A stretch of 10,905 bases of DNA from Ruminococcaceae bacterium UBA1865 (GCA_002338255.1 DDHX01000003.1:46420-57324), one strand, 5' to 3'; numbered from the stretch's first letter, positions 1 to 7,335 are shown. A program made the numbers and translations. Notes: generated by a model not told the origin, from the letters alone.

Positions 1-746
1 AAGTGTTAAAAGTCGGCATGGAATGCGCATTTGCACCATATAACTGGACTCAGGCGGACAACAGCAATGGCGCAATTCAAATTTCGAACAGCTCCGGTGA
101 ATACGCAAACGGGTACGACGTGATGATGGCTAAGAAGATAGCCGACGCAATCGGCTATGACCTTGCAATTGTAAAAACCGAGTGGGACGGCCTTGCACCG
201 GGCGTTGCTTCGGGTAAACTGGACGTTGCCATTGCCGGCATGAGCATTACAAAAGAGCGTTTGGCAACAGTCGATTTTACGGATGTTTACTACAAAGCTT
301 CCATTTATGCGCTTGTAAAATCCGACAGCAAATATGCTTCGGCAAAAAGCGTTGCCGATTTGAAGGGTGCAACCTGCACTTCTCAGCAAAACACAATCTG
401 GTATGATATGTTAAAACAGATTCCGGATGCAAAAATACAGCCGGCCATGAAAAATGTTCCCGCATTGATTGTATCTTTAACTTCCGGTAAAACTGAAGTA
501 TTTGTTACAGACAAACCGACGGCAATGGGCGCTTCCTATGCGAACAAAAACTTGAAAATGCTTGATTTCACAGCAAGCAGCGATGATTTTAAAGCTTCTG
601 AGGAAGATGTCAATCTGGGCATTGCGGTTTCAAAAAAAGCTTCTGAATTAAAAGCAGCCATCAATAAAGCCCTTTCAGGCATCAGTACTGCTGACCGCGA
701 TCAAATCATGCAGGATGCAATTAAGAATCAGCCTTTGGCACAATGA
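1..746 (+). CDS. Polar amino acid ABC transporter, extracellular substrate-binding protein (5' partial)
   Basis: This is a periplasmic-binding-protein-like receptor of the SBP_bac_3 family, which captures an amino acid outside the membrane and delivers it to the permease encoded next. The 247 visible residues (counted from base 3) begin at the first beta strand (LKVGMECAFAPYNW), so the signal peptide/lipobox and true start lie left of the window; the GTG at base 3 is most likely an internal Val codon. Family landmarks are the GYDVMMAKKIA helix, the ITKER motif (Arg about 86, expected to bind the alpha-carboxylate), DFTDVYY, and Asp about 170 in VTDKPTA (expected to bind the alpha-amino group). 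It ends TGA at 744-746, 43 bases before the permease, in the same operon. The substrate cannot be told from sequence; neutral polar, basic and cystine-type receptors share this fold. No other oddity is seen. Confidence 0.93.
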   Translation, partial: VLKVGMECAFAPYNWTQADNSNGAIQISNSSGEYANGYDVMMAKKIADAIGYDLAIVKTEWDGLAPGVASGKLDVAIAGMSITKERLATVDFTDVYYKASIYALVKSDSKYASAKSVADLKGATCTSQQNTIWYDMLKQIPDAKIQPAMKNVPALIVSLTSGKTEVFVTDKPTAMGASYANKNLKMLDFTASSDDFKASEEDVNLGIAVSKKASELKAAINKALSGISTADRDQIMQDAIKNQPLAQ

Positions 747-789
747 TTCGCTGTATTTTAATGAGCAATGTAGGAAGAGAGTGTAGTTT

Positions 790-1602
790 ATGAATCTACC
801 CAATGATAGTGATTTTTTCGGGTGGGTATTGTATCTGCTTGACAAATATAAATTAATTTTTCTTCACGGTGCCGGAGTAACGCTCTTGCTGGCGATTGTC
901 GGCACGCTGATTGGCTGTATCATCGGCTTACTGGTTGGCGTTTTGAGGACTTTGCCCCTAAAGCCAAACGCAAACCTATTCGTAAAAATACTGTATAAAA
1001 TTATGCAGTTTATTTTGGCGGCTTACATAGAGATTTTTCGTGGCACGCCAATGATCGTACAGGCTATGGTGTTGTACTTCGGGTCCAAGCAAATGTTTGG
1101 AATCGATATGAGCCCAATGCTCGCCGGATTTTTCGTTGTATCCATCAATACCGGCGCATACATGGCTGAAACCATACGCGGCGGCATTGACTCGATTGAC
1201 ATCGGTCAGACAGAGGCAGCAAAGGCAATCGGCATGTCCCACTGGCAGACCATGATGAACGTGATTATGCCGCAGACTTTGCGCAACGTTCTCCCACAGA
1301 TTGGCAACAACTTAATCATCAATATTAAAGATACCTCTGTATTGAACGTCATTTCGGTCACTGAGCTTTTCTTCTCCGGTAATTCGGCAGCCGGTGCGTA
1401 TTTCAGATACTTTGAGGTATTCTTTATCGTCAGTATCATTTATTTCATTATGACCTTTACCTGTTCGCGGCTGCTGCGTTGGATTGAGCACAAAATCGAC
1501 GGTTCCAGCTACTACTCCCTTGTAAAAAGCGATATGATGGCTGACCCGTGCGGACATAATCCTGTAAAGAAGCATGGAGGTGCCAAAACGTGGACGAAGT
1601 AA
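790..1602 (+). CDS. Polar amino acid ABC transporter, permease (HisM/GlnP family)
   Basis: Integral membrane subunit of the amino acid importer, 270 residues. An N-terminal helix pair (about residues 25-52) is followed by the [16 protein letters not shown] segment (83-98) typical of HisM/GlnP permeases, then the cytoplasmic EAA loop ([21 protein letters not shown], about 142-162) that docks the ATPase, and a last membrane helix at about 208-225. The ATG at 790 follows a purine-rich AGGAAGAG at about 771-778. The soluble tail after the last helix is about 40 residues, longer than usual. Its final codons run through the ribosome binding site and first 13 bases of the ATPase gene, so the two genes overlap out of frame and are probably translationally coupled. 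The family assignment is secure; the substrate is unknown. Confidence 0.95.
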   Translation: MNLPNDSDFFGWVLYLLDKYKLIFLHGAGVTLLLAIVGTLIGCIIGLLVGVLRTLPLKPNANLFVKILYKIMQFILAAYIEIFRGTPMIVQAMVLYFGSKQMFGIDMSPMLAGFFVVSINTGAYMAETIRGGIDSIDIGQTEAAKAIGMSHWQTMMNVIMPQTLRNVLPQIGNNLIINIKDTSVLNVISVTELFFSGNSAAGAYFRYFEVFFIVSIIYFIMTFTCSRLLRWIEHKIDGSSYYSLVKSDMMADPCGHNPVKKHGGAKTWTK

Positions 1603-2339
1603 AAACCCCTATATTGGAAATAAGCCACCTGAGTAAAAGCTTTGGTGACCATCAGGTACTAAAGGATATTGACTTTGAAACGTATCACAGCAATGTTATT
1701 TGCATCATCGGTGCTTCCGGCTCCGGTAAATCCACGCTTCTGCGCTGCATCAACATGCTGGAAACCCCGACCTCCGGCCAAATTCTGTTTCACGGAAAGG
1801 ATATTACCGCGAAAGGCGGCAATATCAACACCTACCGTGCCAAAGTTGGTATGGTGTTCCAGTCTTTCAACCTTTTTCACAATATGAGCGTGCTTAAAAA
1901 CTGTATGGCCGGAACCACAAAAGTCCTTAAAAAAGATAAGAGAGCAGCCGAAGAAATCGCTATGAAATATCTGACCAAGGTGGGCATGGAGGAATACATC
2001 AACGCAAAGCCGCACCAGCTTTCCGGCGGGCAGCAGCAGCGCGTGGCAATTGCAAGGGCGCTCGCCATGGAACCGGAAATTCTTCTTTTCGACGAGCCTA
2101 CAAGCGCACTTGACCCCCAAATGGTCGGCGAAGTACTCGCTGTTATGCGCGATTTGGCGAATGAGGGCATGACCATGGTGATTGTAACCCATGAAATGGC
2201 CTTTGCACGCGATGTTTCCACCCGTGTTGTCTTTATGGCCGACGGCGTGGTCGCCGAGGAGGGTACGCCTGAAGAGATTTTTTCCAATCCCAAAAACGAT
2301 AATACAAAAGAATTTTTATCGCGCTTTAGAAATCAGTAA
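1590..2339 (+). CDS. Polar amino acid ABC transporter, ATP-binding protein
   Basis: Cytoplasmic ATPase that drives the importer, 249 residues, a normal length for the GlnQ/HisP family. Visible motifs are Walker [10 protein letters not shown] (41-49), Q-loop Gln91 in MVFQSFNLF, signature LSGGQ (144-148), Walker B ILLFDE (164-169), D-loop SALD, and switch His201 in VTHEM. The sequence [17 protein letters not shown] and the ending EEIFSNPKN...FLSRF are typical of polar amino acid ATPases. The start is GTG at 1590, chosen because GGAGGT at 1576-1581 sits 8 bases upstream and the protein then begins right at the usual N-terminus. It overlaps the permease stop by 13 bases. It is the last gene of the operon, followed 14 bases later by a strong terminator. 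Confidence 0.96.
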   Translation: MDEVKTPILEISHLSKSFGDHQVLKDIDFETYHSNVICIIGASGSGKSTLLRCINMLETPTSGQILFHGKDITAKGGNINTYRAKVGMVFQSFNLFHNMSVLKNCMAGTTKVLKKDKRAAEEIAMKYLTKVGMEEYINAKPHQLSGGQQQRVAIARALAMEPEILLFDEPTSALDPQMVGEVLAVMRDLANEGMTMVIVTHEMAFARDVSTRVVFMADGVVAEEGTPEEIFSNPKNDNTKEFLSRFRNQ

Positions 2340-2353
2340 AATCAATGAATTGC

Positions 2354-2386
2354 AAAAGCCCCGCATCAAGACGATGCGGGGCTTTT
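2354..2386 (+). terminator. Rho-independent terminator of the ABC operon (possibly bidirectional)
   Basis: A perfect 14-bp inverted repeat has arms 2354-2367 (AAAAGCCCCGCATC) and 2373-2386 (GATGCGGGGCTTTT) with a 5-base loop. The GC-rich core with A and T runs at the ends gives a terminator in both directions, so it can also stop transcripts of the convergent flippase gene, which ends at 2480. The 93 bases from 2387 to 2479 hold nothing else I recognise; they are AT-rich with only a 4-bp CCGC/GCGG stem near 2440-2454. Confidence 0.92.
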
Positions 2387-2479
2387 ATGTGTTATTTCAA
2401 TATATTATACTATTTGTATTAATCGTACAGAAGATCTTACCGCTTAAATTGCGGAATCATATACTATATAAAAATTATT

Positions 2480-3796
2480 TTAATCTTTCTTAACGATACG
2501 GCGCACTACCGCAATTTCTTCCTTACTTGGAATGATCAGCTTATAAAACGGTGTCTTGGTAAAGCGGCAGAAAATGATAATGGAGGTTAATCCCTGTGCT
2601 GTCAACGAAACAGATGTTGACACGGCAGCACCGTTAATTCCCATACTTGGAATGAGCACAAAGCTAAGAGCAATGTTAAATACTACACCGATCACAGTAG
2701 AAATAATGTTCAGCTCCGGCCTACCATAAGCCGCAATGGAATTGGCAAGCACTTTGGCATAGGTTATGAAAATCGAACCAATGATTAAAATTCGAAGCGG
2801 CACAACCGCCTCAATGTATTTTGGAAATACAATCGGAATAAAAATCTGTGCCATCCAGGTGAGTAAAAACGCACACAGGAAGGTAATGTAGGTAACGATT
2901 TTGCAGGACATCAGCGTGAGCTTGACTTTATCCTCCTGCACTTTCATACCCGCAATTCTGGACATGATAACCATGCTGACTGCATTCGGCAAAAGCCAAA
3001 TTTGTTCCATGAGCGTGGAAGCGAACGAATAGATTCCCAGTGCAGCTACTTTATAGAATCCTTTTACAATAAACCCGGCGGCGTATGTATTCACATACGA
3101 CAGTATGTTGGACACATGGGATTTCAGGCTATATTTTAAAACGGCACCAGCATTTACTGCAATATCGTCTTCGACAGCCACAGTGTATTCTGTTTTACGG
3201 CGCAGCACCCACACGCACATGCCGATGACTGCTACCATAATTAAAATGCTGGATAAAATAATAACTAACGGCGTTTTCCAGAAAAAAACGCTGAAAGCAA
3301 ATAAAGTAGTCAGTATCCGTTGAATCAACGTAATAATATTGTAGGCACTGAACTTATTTTCGCCGCGAAGGATACAAGTGAAAACAGTCGACAGAAACGT
3401 AAATACGCCGTATATCACAGCGAGGGTACTGTATAGAAATGGCGTGTCCGCAAAATAGCTGGTTCTCAGAACAAAAACGCTCGCAAAACCCACAACAACA
3501 ATTAAAACAATAATCCATGTGCAGATTTTGACAAGCGCTTTCCTAACATTTTTCAGTCCATAGCGAGAAGTGTAATAAACAACCGCAGAGCTGACGCTTA
3601 ACGAAAGAAAGGTAACCAAAAGGGTACCAACATATTGCAGCTGCGTAATATACCCTTTTGAAGCCGGGTCCAGGACGCCGGTAATCACCAAGGAGGATAT
3701 AAACCCCATCACTGCGCCGAAGGCGGTCGTACCAAAGGTGCTGAGCGCGTCACGAACAATCGGACTTCTGATTTTTCGATCTTTATTATCTTTCAT
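2480..3796 (-). CDS. Wzx-like polysaccharide/lipid-linked oligosaccharide flippase (MATE/MVF superfamily)
   Basis: A 438-residue polytopic membrane protein with about 12 hydrophobic segments, resembling Polysacc_synt/Wzx flippases that move undecaprenyl-linked sugar units across the membrane. Typical features are the start RDALSTFGTTAFGAVMGFISSLV, the loop GVLDPASKGYITQLQYVGTLL, CILRGENKFSAYNIITLIQ in the middle, and the C-terminal AYGRPELNIISTVIGVVFNIALSFVLIPSMGINGAAVST. It ends with a short basic tail. The ATG at 3796 is supported by AGGAG at 3807-3811 on the minus strand, 10 bases away. No glycosyltransferase or polymerase gene adjoins it, so it is an orphan and its cargo is unknown. It could belong to another branch of the superfamily, but transport of a lipid-linked cell-surface precursor is most likely. 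Confidence 0.85.
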   Translation of the reverse strand: MKDNKDRKIRSPIVRDALSTFGTTAFGAVMGFISSLVITGVLDPASKGYITQLQYVGTLLVTFLSLSVSSAVVYYTSRYGLKNVRKALVKICTWIIVLIVVVGFASVFVLRTSYFADTPFLYSTLAVIYGVFTFLSTVFTCILRGENKFSAYNIITLIQRILTTLFAFSVFFWKTPLVIILSSILIMVAVIGMCVWVLRRKTEYTVAVEDDIAVNAGAVLKYSLKSHVSNILSYVNTYAAGFIVKGFYKVAALGIYSFASTLMEQIWLLPNAVSMVIMSRIAGMKVQEDKVKLTLMSCKIVTYITFLCAFLLTWMAQIFIPIVFPKYIEAVVPLRILIIGSIFITYAKVLANSIAAYGRPELNIISTVIGVVFNIALSFVLIPSMGINGAAVSTSVSLTAQGLTSIIIFCRFTKTPFYKLIIPSKEEIAVVRRIVKKD

Positions 3797-3839
3797 TTAT
3801 AATATACTCCTATATCTTTCTGTATTACGCATAAAGTAT

Positions 3840-3868
3840 ATTATATCATTCTTAATGGAAGATAACAA
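3840..3868 (-). promoter_or_regulatory. Sigma-A-type promoter for the flippase gene
   Basis: Read on the minus strand, TTGTTA (3863-3868) is followed by exactly 17 bases and a consensus TATAAT (3840-3845). It lies in the 83-base gap between the S-component stop and the flippase start, so the flippase can be transcribed alone. No terminator is visible between the two genes, so readthrough from the S-component gene is also possible. Confidence 0.65.
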
Positions 3869-3879
3869 TATTTGCAGAA

Positions 3880-4455
3880 TTATCCTCGGAGTTTGCCGCC
3901 AATATGATTTTTTTCGAGCGCTTTTCGGATTGCAATGAAGATCGGTATGGCAACCACATCAGCAATAATGGCATTGGTGAGGCTCGCACTGCCTTTGATA
4001 ATCAGAATTTTTTGCACAGCGCCGGCAGCGTTTCCGAGCAGTACGGCCTCAATGTAAGATTTGCTCAGGTACAGCACGGTGTAAGTGAGCGAGCCTACAA
4101 TCGCCGCAATGATGAGACGTTTGAGGTTCTTCGCCGTTTTATCCCCGCCATAGGCAATGAGCCCGCACACAAAGGCCATCAAAAATTTAAACACAAGGGT
4201 AAATGGAGCACTGGCGGCCCATATGCTGGTTAAATCGAAAAGAAAGGAACCGATACCGGCTGCCAAACCGCCATAAACCGGCCCTAAAATCAAACCGGAA
4301 AGAATACAGAACACATTGCCGAACCCAATCATGGTTTTGTCACCAAGAGCTGGAATTGGAATGTTCAAAAAGGTTCCCACAAAAACGAGCGCCCCCATGA
4401 GGCCGGTGAGCGCGATATTAACCGTTGTATTGCGCTGATTTGAATTGATTTTCAT
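3880..4455 (-). CDS. ECF transporter S component, probable vitamin (B6-type) binding subunit
   Basis: A 191-residue membrane protein with about six hydrophobic segments. It resembles the ECF-type S components related to the riboflavin-type family (COG4720/PF07155-like), which bind a vitamin in the membrane and recruit the shared EcfA-EcfA'-EcfT energising module encoded elsewhere. Landmarks are an Ala/Gly-rich first helix (VNIALTGLMGALVFVGTF, 12-29), GFGNVFCILSGLILGPVYGGLAAGIGSFLFDL (44-75) and APFTLVFKFLMAFVCGLIA (83-101). I start it at ATG 4455, because GGAGG on the minus strand at 4463-4467 lies 7 bases upstream; a start at 4482 would place that ribosome binding site inside the gene. It is divergent from a MocR/PdxR-type regulator with shared operator boxes, so pyridoxine/pyridoxal uptake (a PdxU-like role) is the best inference. 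Riboflavin, folate or a thiamine precursor remain possible. Confidence 0.82.
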   Translation of the reverse strand: MKINSNQRNTTVNIALTGLMGALVFVGTFLNIPIPALGDKTMIGFGNVFCILSGLILGPVYGGLAAGIGSFLFDLTSIWAASAPFTLVFKFLMAFVCGLIAYGGDKTAKNLKRLIIAAIVGSLTYTVLYLSKSYIEAVLLGNAAGAVQKILIIKGSASLTNAIIADVVAIPIFIAIRKALEKNHIGGKLRG

Positions 4456-4462
4456 AAAATGC

Positions 4463-4467
4463 CCTCC
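4463..4467 (-). promoter_or_regulatory. Ribosome binding site deciding the S-component start
   Basis: GGAGG on the minus strand, 7 bases before the ATG at 4455. It selects this start over the in-frame ATG nine codons upstream at 4482. Confidence 0.8.
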
Positions 4468-4473
4468 AAAAGA

Positions 4474-4501
4474 TTGATTCACTTTAAAGCTGTGCTATAA
4501 T
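4474..4501 (+). promoter_or_regulatory. Predicted promoter for the MocR-type regulator (extended -10)
   Basis: TTGATT (4474-4479), a 16-base spacer and TATAAT (4496-4501), with TG one base before the -10 (TGCTATAAT). Transcription would start near 4508, immediately before the first AACTGT box at 4511, so a bound regulator would sit at the transcription start and could autoregulate. This is a prediction from sequence only. Confidence 0.5.
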
Positions 4502-4510
4502 ATTAGCGTA

Positions 4511-4561
4511 AAACTGTTTATATTAAAATATACAGTTTATAAAAATTACATCAGTACAGTT
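4511..4561. promoter_or_regulatory. Three-box operator (AACTGT repeats) between S component and MocR gene
   Basis: Three copies of one box are seen. AAACTGT on the plus strand (4511-4517) is mirrored by ACAGTTT (4532-4538), a perfect 7-bp inverted repeat with centres about two helical turns apart. A third copy, TACAGTT (4555-4561), repeats TACAGTT (4531-4537) directly at a 24-base interval. On the minus strand two copies therefore read AACTGTA in tandem. They touch the -10 and -35 of the predicted S-component promoter. MocR-family regulators are dimers that commonly use direct or mixed direct/inverted repeats, so this is the likely binding site of the adjacent regulator. Confidence 0.6.
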
Positions 4562-4565
4562 ACAA
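4536..4565 (-). promoter_or_regulatory. Predicted promoter for the ECF S component
   Basis: On the minus strand, TTGTAA (4560-4565), an 18-base spacer, then TATAAA (4536-4541). Its -35 end overlaps the box at 4555-4561 and its -10 overlaps the box at 4531-4538, as expected for a promoter controlled by a factor binding those boxes. Other AT-rich -10-like hexamers lie nearby, so the exact promoter is uncertain. Confidence 0.4.
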
Positions 4566-4577
4566 GTGGAGGAACCC

Positions 4578-5957
4578 ATGACCTATGATTATTTAACGTT
4601 GGATACCCATTCAGGGATTCCACTGTATCAGCAGCTCTACCTTGCAATCAAATCAGCAATTGAGGCCGGTCATCTTGCAAAGGGTGAACGGCTGCCATCC
4701 ATACGCAAGCTATCGGAAGATTTAAAACTGAGCTGCACCACCGTAGAAGCCGCATACCAGCAACTTTGTGTTGAGGGCTACCTCCGCCCCCGCCCCCAGC
4801 GCGGCTACTTTGTCCTTGCCGCGCTTCGCAAAGACGCCGGGCATCAGGACTTACTGCCGGTCAGCGCACCGCAGCCAAACGAAGCCACTATTCTCTATAA
4901 TTTTGGCAGTGACTGCGTGGACAGCGAAAATATCGATATTAAAATTTGGCGCAGGCATATCCGTGATGTGCTGAACCGGCAGGATGTCATTGCTTCTTAC
5001 GGCGAACATCAGGGCGAACAGGCGCTGCGTGAAGCACTTTCGACTTACAGCTACGGCGTTCGCGGCGTGCTTGCTGCGCCGGAGCAAATTGTGATCGGTG
5101 CAGGCACACAGCCGCTGCTTTCGGTTTTATGCGGCCTGCTGAATGGTCACGGAAGCCATGTGGCGATGGAGGAACCGGGATTTTTGCAGGCGGAGCAGGT
5201 CTTTTCTGACTGTGGAATTGAGGTTCTGCACCTTCCTGCCGACAGCGAAGGTATCCGTATGGACGCACTGAAAAGCTGCGGCGCAAAGCTCTTGTTTATC
5301 AGCCCCTCCAACCGGGTACAGACCGGCGCAAGCCTCCCCATGAGCAGGCGGTTTGAACTGCTGAACTGGGCAAAGGAAACCGGAGCAATCATTATTGAGG
5401 ACGACTACAACGGCGAACTGCGCTACCGGGCTCGTCCCATCCCCGCAATGCAGGGAATGGATACGGGCGGGAACGTGGTTTACATCGGCTCGTTTTCAAA
5501 GTTGCTGCTGCCGTCGGTCAGAATCGGTTATATGGCGCTGCCCCCTGCGTTGATGGAACGCTACCGCGAGCGGGCAAACCGCTACAACCAAACCGCTTCA
5601 AAAATTGAGCAGCTTGCCCTGAGCAGATATGTGAAAAGCGGGCAGCTTGAGCGGCAGCTGCGGCGGCTGAGAAAACTGTACGCTCAAAAAAGCACCGCAT
5701 TAATCAAGGCGCTGACAAACGCGTTCGGCAGCCAAATTGAGATCACGTTACAAGAAACGCCGCTGTGCCTGATACTGACGATAAAAACAAAAAAAACAAC
5801 ACAGGAACTGTGTGCTCTGTCGGTGCAAAACGGTGTAAGAATTATGCCTGTACAGGATAGCGGCGCAACGAAAATCATACTTGGCTTCGCCGGAATTCCG
5901 CTCAGGGATATTGATGCGGCGGTTAATCGTCTGAAAGCCGCATGGTTATTCCCGTAA
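4578..5957 (+). CDS. MocR/PdxR-type transcriptional regulator (GntR winged helix plus aminotransferase domain)
   Basis: A 459-residue two-domain regulator. Residues about 12-80 form a GntR winged helix (IPLYQQLYLAIKSAIEAGHLAKGERLPSIRKLSEDL, then TTVEAAYQQLCVEGYL and the wing RPQRGYFV). Residues about 105-459 form a fold-type I aminotransferase domain. PLP-site residues are present: Asp275 and Tyr277 in IIEDDYNGELRY, and the Schiff-base Lys308 in GSFSKLLLPSVRIGY. SPSNRVQTGASLPMSRR (242-258) is also typical. I prefer ATG 4578, with GGAGG at 4568-4572; the GTG at 4566 overlaps that site. It is divergent from the ECF S component, suggesting it senses PLP and controls vitamin B6 uptake. The Arg that binds substrate carboxylate in true aminotransferases is not evident at IILGFA (433-438), which fits a sensor rather than an enzyme. 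A GabR-like role is the alternative. Confidence 0.9.
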   Translation: MTYDYLTLDTHSGIPLYQQLYLAIKSAIEAGHLAKGERLPSIRKLSEDLKLSCTTVEAAYQQLCVEGYLRPRPQRGYFVLAALRKDAGHQDLLPVSAPQPNEATILYNFGSDCVDSENIDIKIWRRHIRDVLNRQDVIASYGEHQGEQALREALSTYSYGVRGVLAAPEQIVIGAGTQPLLSVLCGLLNGHGSHVAMEEPGFLQAEQVFSDCGIEVLHLPADSEGIRMDALKSCGAKLLFISPSNRVQTGASLPMSRRFELLNWAKETGAIIIEDDYNGELRYRARPIPAMQGMDTGGNVVYIGSFSKLLLPSVRIGYMALPPALMERYRERANRYNQTASKIEQLALSRYVKSGQLERQLRRLRKLYAQKSTALIKALTNAFGSQIEITLQETPLCLILTIKTKKTTQELCALSVQNGVRIMPVQDSGATKIILGFAGIPLRDIDAAVNRLKAAWLFP

Positions 5958-5961
5958 TATA

Positions 5962-5990
5962 TTGTTATTTTGCCGTTAAAGTAGTAAAAT
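5962..5990 (+). promoter_or_regulatory. Sigma-A-type promoter for pepT
   Basis: TTGTTA (5962-5967), a 17-base spacer, and TAAAAT (5985-5990) begin five bases after the regulator stop codon. Transcription would start near 5997 and give a leader of about 32 bases. No hairpin terminator is visible between the regulator gene and pepT, so cotranscription is also possible. Confidence 0.55.
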
Positions 5991-6028
5991 AAAATTTAAA
6001 TATTTAGATATAAAAGGAGATTTAATCA

Positions 6029-7246
6029 ATGAGAGCATTTGAAAGATTTTTAAAATATGTTACCTTTGACACAACTTCGGATGATAATGCAGCCGAAAAT
6101 ATCTGCCCCAGCACAGAAAAGCAAAAGGTACTGGCACTCTCTTTAGTGGAAGATATGAAAGCGAACGGCATGGGCGACGCACACATGGACAGCAACGGAT
6201 ATGTGTACGGCACTCTGCCCGCCAACTGTGATGCACAGGTACCGGTCATCGGACTGATTTCTCATATGGATACAAGTTCCTCTGCGAGCGGTGAAAATAT
6301 CAAAACGCAAATCATAAAGAATTACGACGGCGGTGATATCCTGCTTAATAAAGAGTTGGATATTGTGATGAGCTCCGCAAAATTTGAAAGTCTTGCGGAT
6401 TACAAGGGCAAGGATTTAATTGTTACCGACGGCACAACCCTGTTGGGTGCAGATGACAAGGCAGGCGTGGCGGAAATTCTGACCGCTGTGCAGCGGCTGA
6501 ATGACGACGGCGTAAAACATGGAAAAATTGCGGTTGCATTTACCCCCGACGAGGAAATCGGGCGCGGCGCCGACCGTTTCGACGTAAAGCATTTCGGTGC
6601 GGAGTACGCTTACACCGTTGATGGCGGAAAATTAGGTGAAATTGAGTACGAAAACTTTAACGCCGCGGCCGCCATTGTTACCGTCAACGGCGTAAACATC
6701 CACCCGGGCGACGCGAAAAACAAGATGAAAAACGCGGTTTTAATGGGGATCGAATTCAATGAAATGCTCCCCGCGCAGGAAATTCCCGCCTGTACAGAGG
6801 GCTATGAGGGATTTCACCATTTGAGCCATATTGAGGGCGACGAGGAAAAAACCGTTCTGCGCTATATTATTCGCGACCATGATATGAATCAATTCAAAGC
6901 GAAAAAAGCGCGCTTTGAAAAAGACGCCGCTTATCTCAATGAAAAATACGGCAAACAAACGATTGAACTAAATCTATTTGATTCCTACTACAATATGAAA
7001 GAGCAGATTTTGCCACATATGTTTATTATTGAAAAAGCGCAAAAGGCAATGAAAGAGGCGGGAGTCGAGCCAGAAATTGTGGCAATACGCGGCGGTACGG
7101 ATGGCGCGCGCCTTTCCTTCATGGGACTGCCCTGCCCCAACCTTTCGACCGGCGGGCACAACTTCCACGGACGGTTTGAGTATATCCCTGTGCAGTCCAT
7201 GGACAGCATGGTGGAAGTGCTGATAAATATTCTAAAAGTTCAATGA
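6029..7246 (+). CDS. pepT: Peptidase T (tripeptide aminopeptidase, M20B zinc peptidase)
   Basis: A cytoplasmic dizinc aminopeptidase that removes the N-terminal residue from tripeptides, the last stage of peptide catabolism. Its 405 residues match the usual PepT length. The metal site and catalytic residues are in place by comparison with characterised PepT: His79 and Asp81 in ISHMDTS, bridging Asp142 in GADDKAG, catalytic Glu175 and Glu176 in TPDEEIGRGAD, Asp198 in YTVDGG, and His380 in GGHNFHG. The dimerisation or lid domain is interposed between about 207 and 320. The ATG at 6029 follows AGGAG at 6015-6019 with 9 bases between. It has its own promoter and stands between the MocR gene and aspS as a probable single-gene unit, supplying free amino acids alongside the amino acid importer at the left. 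Confidence 0.95.
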   Translation: MRAFERFLKYVTFDTTSDDNAAENICPSTEKQKVLALSLVEDMKANGMGDAHMDSNGYVYGTLPANCDAQVPVIGLISHMDTSSSASGENIKTQIIKNYDGGDILLNKELDIVMSSAKFESLADYKGKDLIVTDGTTLLGADDKAGVAEILTAVQRLNDDGVKHGKIAVAFTPDEEIGRGADRFDVKHFGAEYAYTVDGGKLGEIEYENFNAAAAIVTVNGVNIHPGDAKNKMKNAVLMGIEFNEMLPAQEIPACTEGYEGFHHLSHIEGDEEKTVLRYIIRDHDMNQFKAKKARFEKDAAYLNEKYGKQTIELNLFDSYYNMKEQILPHMFIIEKAQKAMKEAGVEPEIVAIRGGTDGARLSFMGLPCPNLSTGGHNFHGRFEYIPVQSMDSMVEVLINILKVQ

Positions 7247-7277
7247 ATTTTGTATCGCAAATAATTGCAAAATATGG

Positions 7278-7283
7278 TATAGT
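7278..7283 (+). promoter_or_regulatory. Possible upstream -10 element in the pepT-aspS gap
   Basis: TATAGT preceded by TGG, an extended -10 form, with no convincing -35 at the right distance. Its surroundings (ATGGTATAGTAA) resemble the stronger aspS -10 81 bases downstream (ATGGTATAATTA). It may be a second, weaker promoter for the aspS operon or chance. Confidence 0.25.
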
Positions 7284-7291
7284 AAAGTGAT

Positions 7292-7309
7292 AAAGCAAGT
7301 AACGCTTTT
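7292..7309 (+). terminator. Weak candidate terminator after pepT
   Basis: A small stem AAAGC (7292-7296) pairs with GCTTT (7304-7308) and is followed by T residues to 7310. The stem is only 5 bp, so this is a weak call. It is the best hairpin with a T tract in the 162-base gap between pepT and aspS. Confidence 0.25.
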
Positions 7310-7335
7310 TGCCGTAAAACATTGTGGCGCTTCGG

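Noticed and set aside
1659..2192. 177-codon open frame on the minus strand opposite the ABC ATPase gene
   Set aside because: It is fully antisense to a gene with all ABC motifs, its translation is Cys/His-rich without domain character, and no ribosome binding site supports it.
2191..2493. 100-codon plus-strand frame crossing the end of the ATPase gene and the terminator
   Set aside because: It is out of frame with the ATPase and runs through a strong terminator hairpin into AT-rich non-coding DNA.
3738..3938. 66-codon plus-strand frame across the flippase/S-component junction
   Set aside because: It overlaps both minus-strand genes and the flippase promoter, with no start signal.
4456..4482. 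Upstream ATG (4482) as start of the S component
   Set aside because: It would put the good GGAGG (4463-4467) inside the gene, and the added residues MNQSFGGHF simply translate the ribosome binding site.
4566..4577. GTG at 4566 as start of the MocR regulator
   Set aside because: The GTG overlaps the GGAGG ribosome binding site that serves the ATG at 4578.
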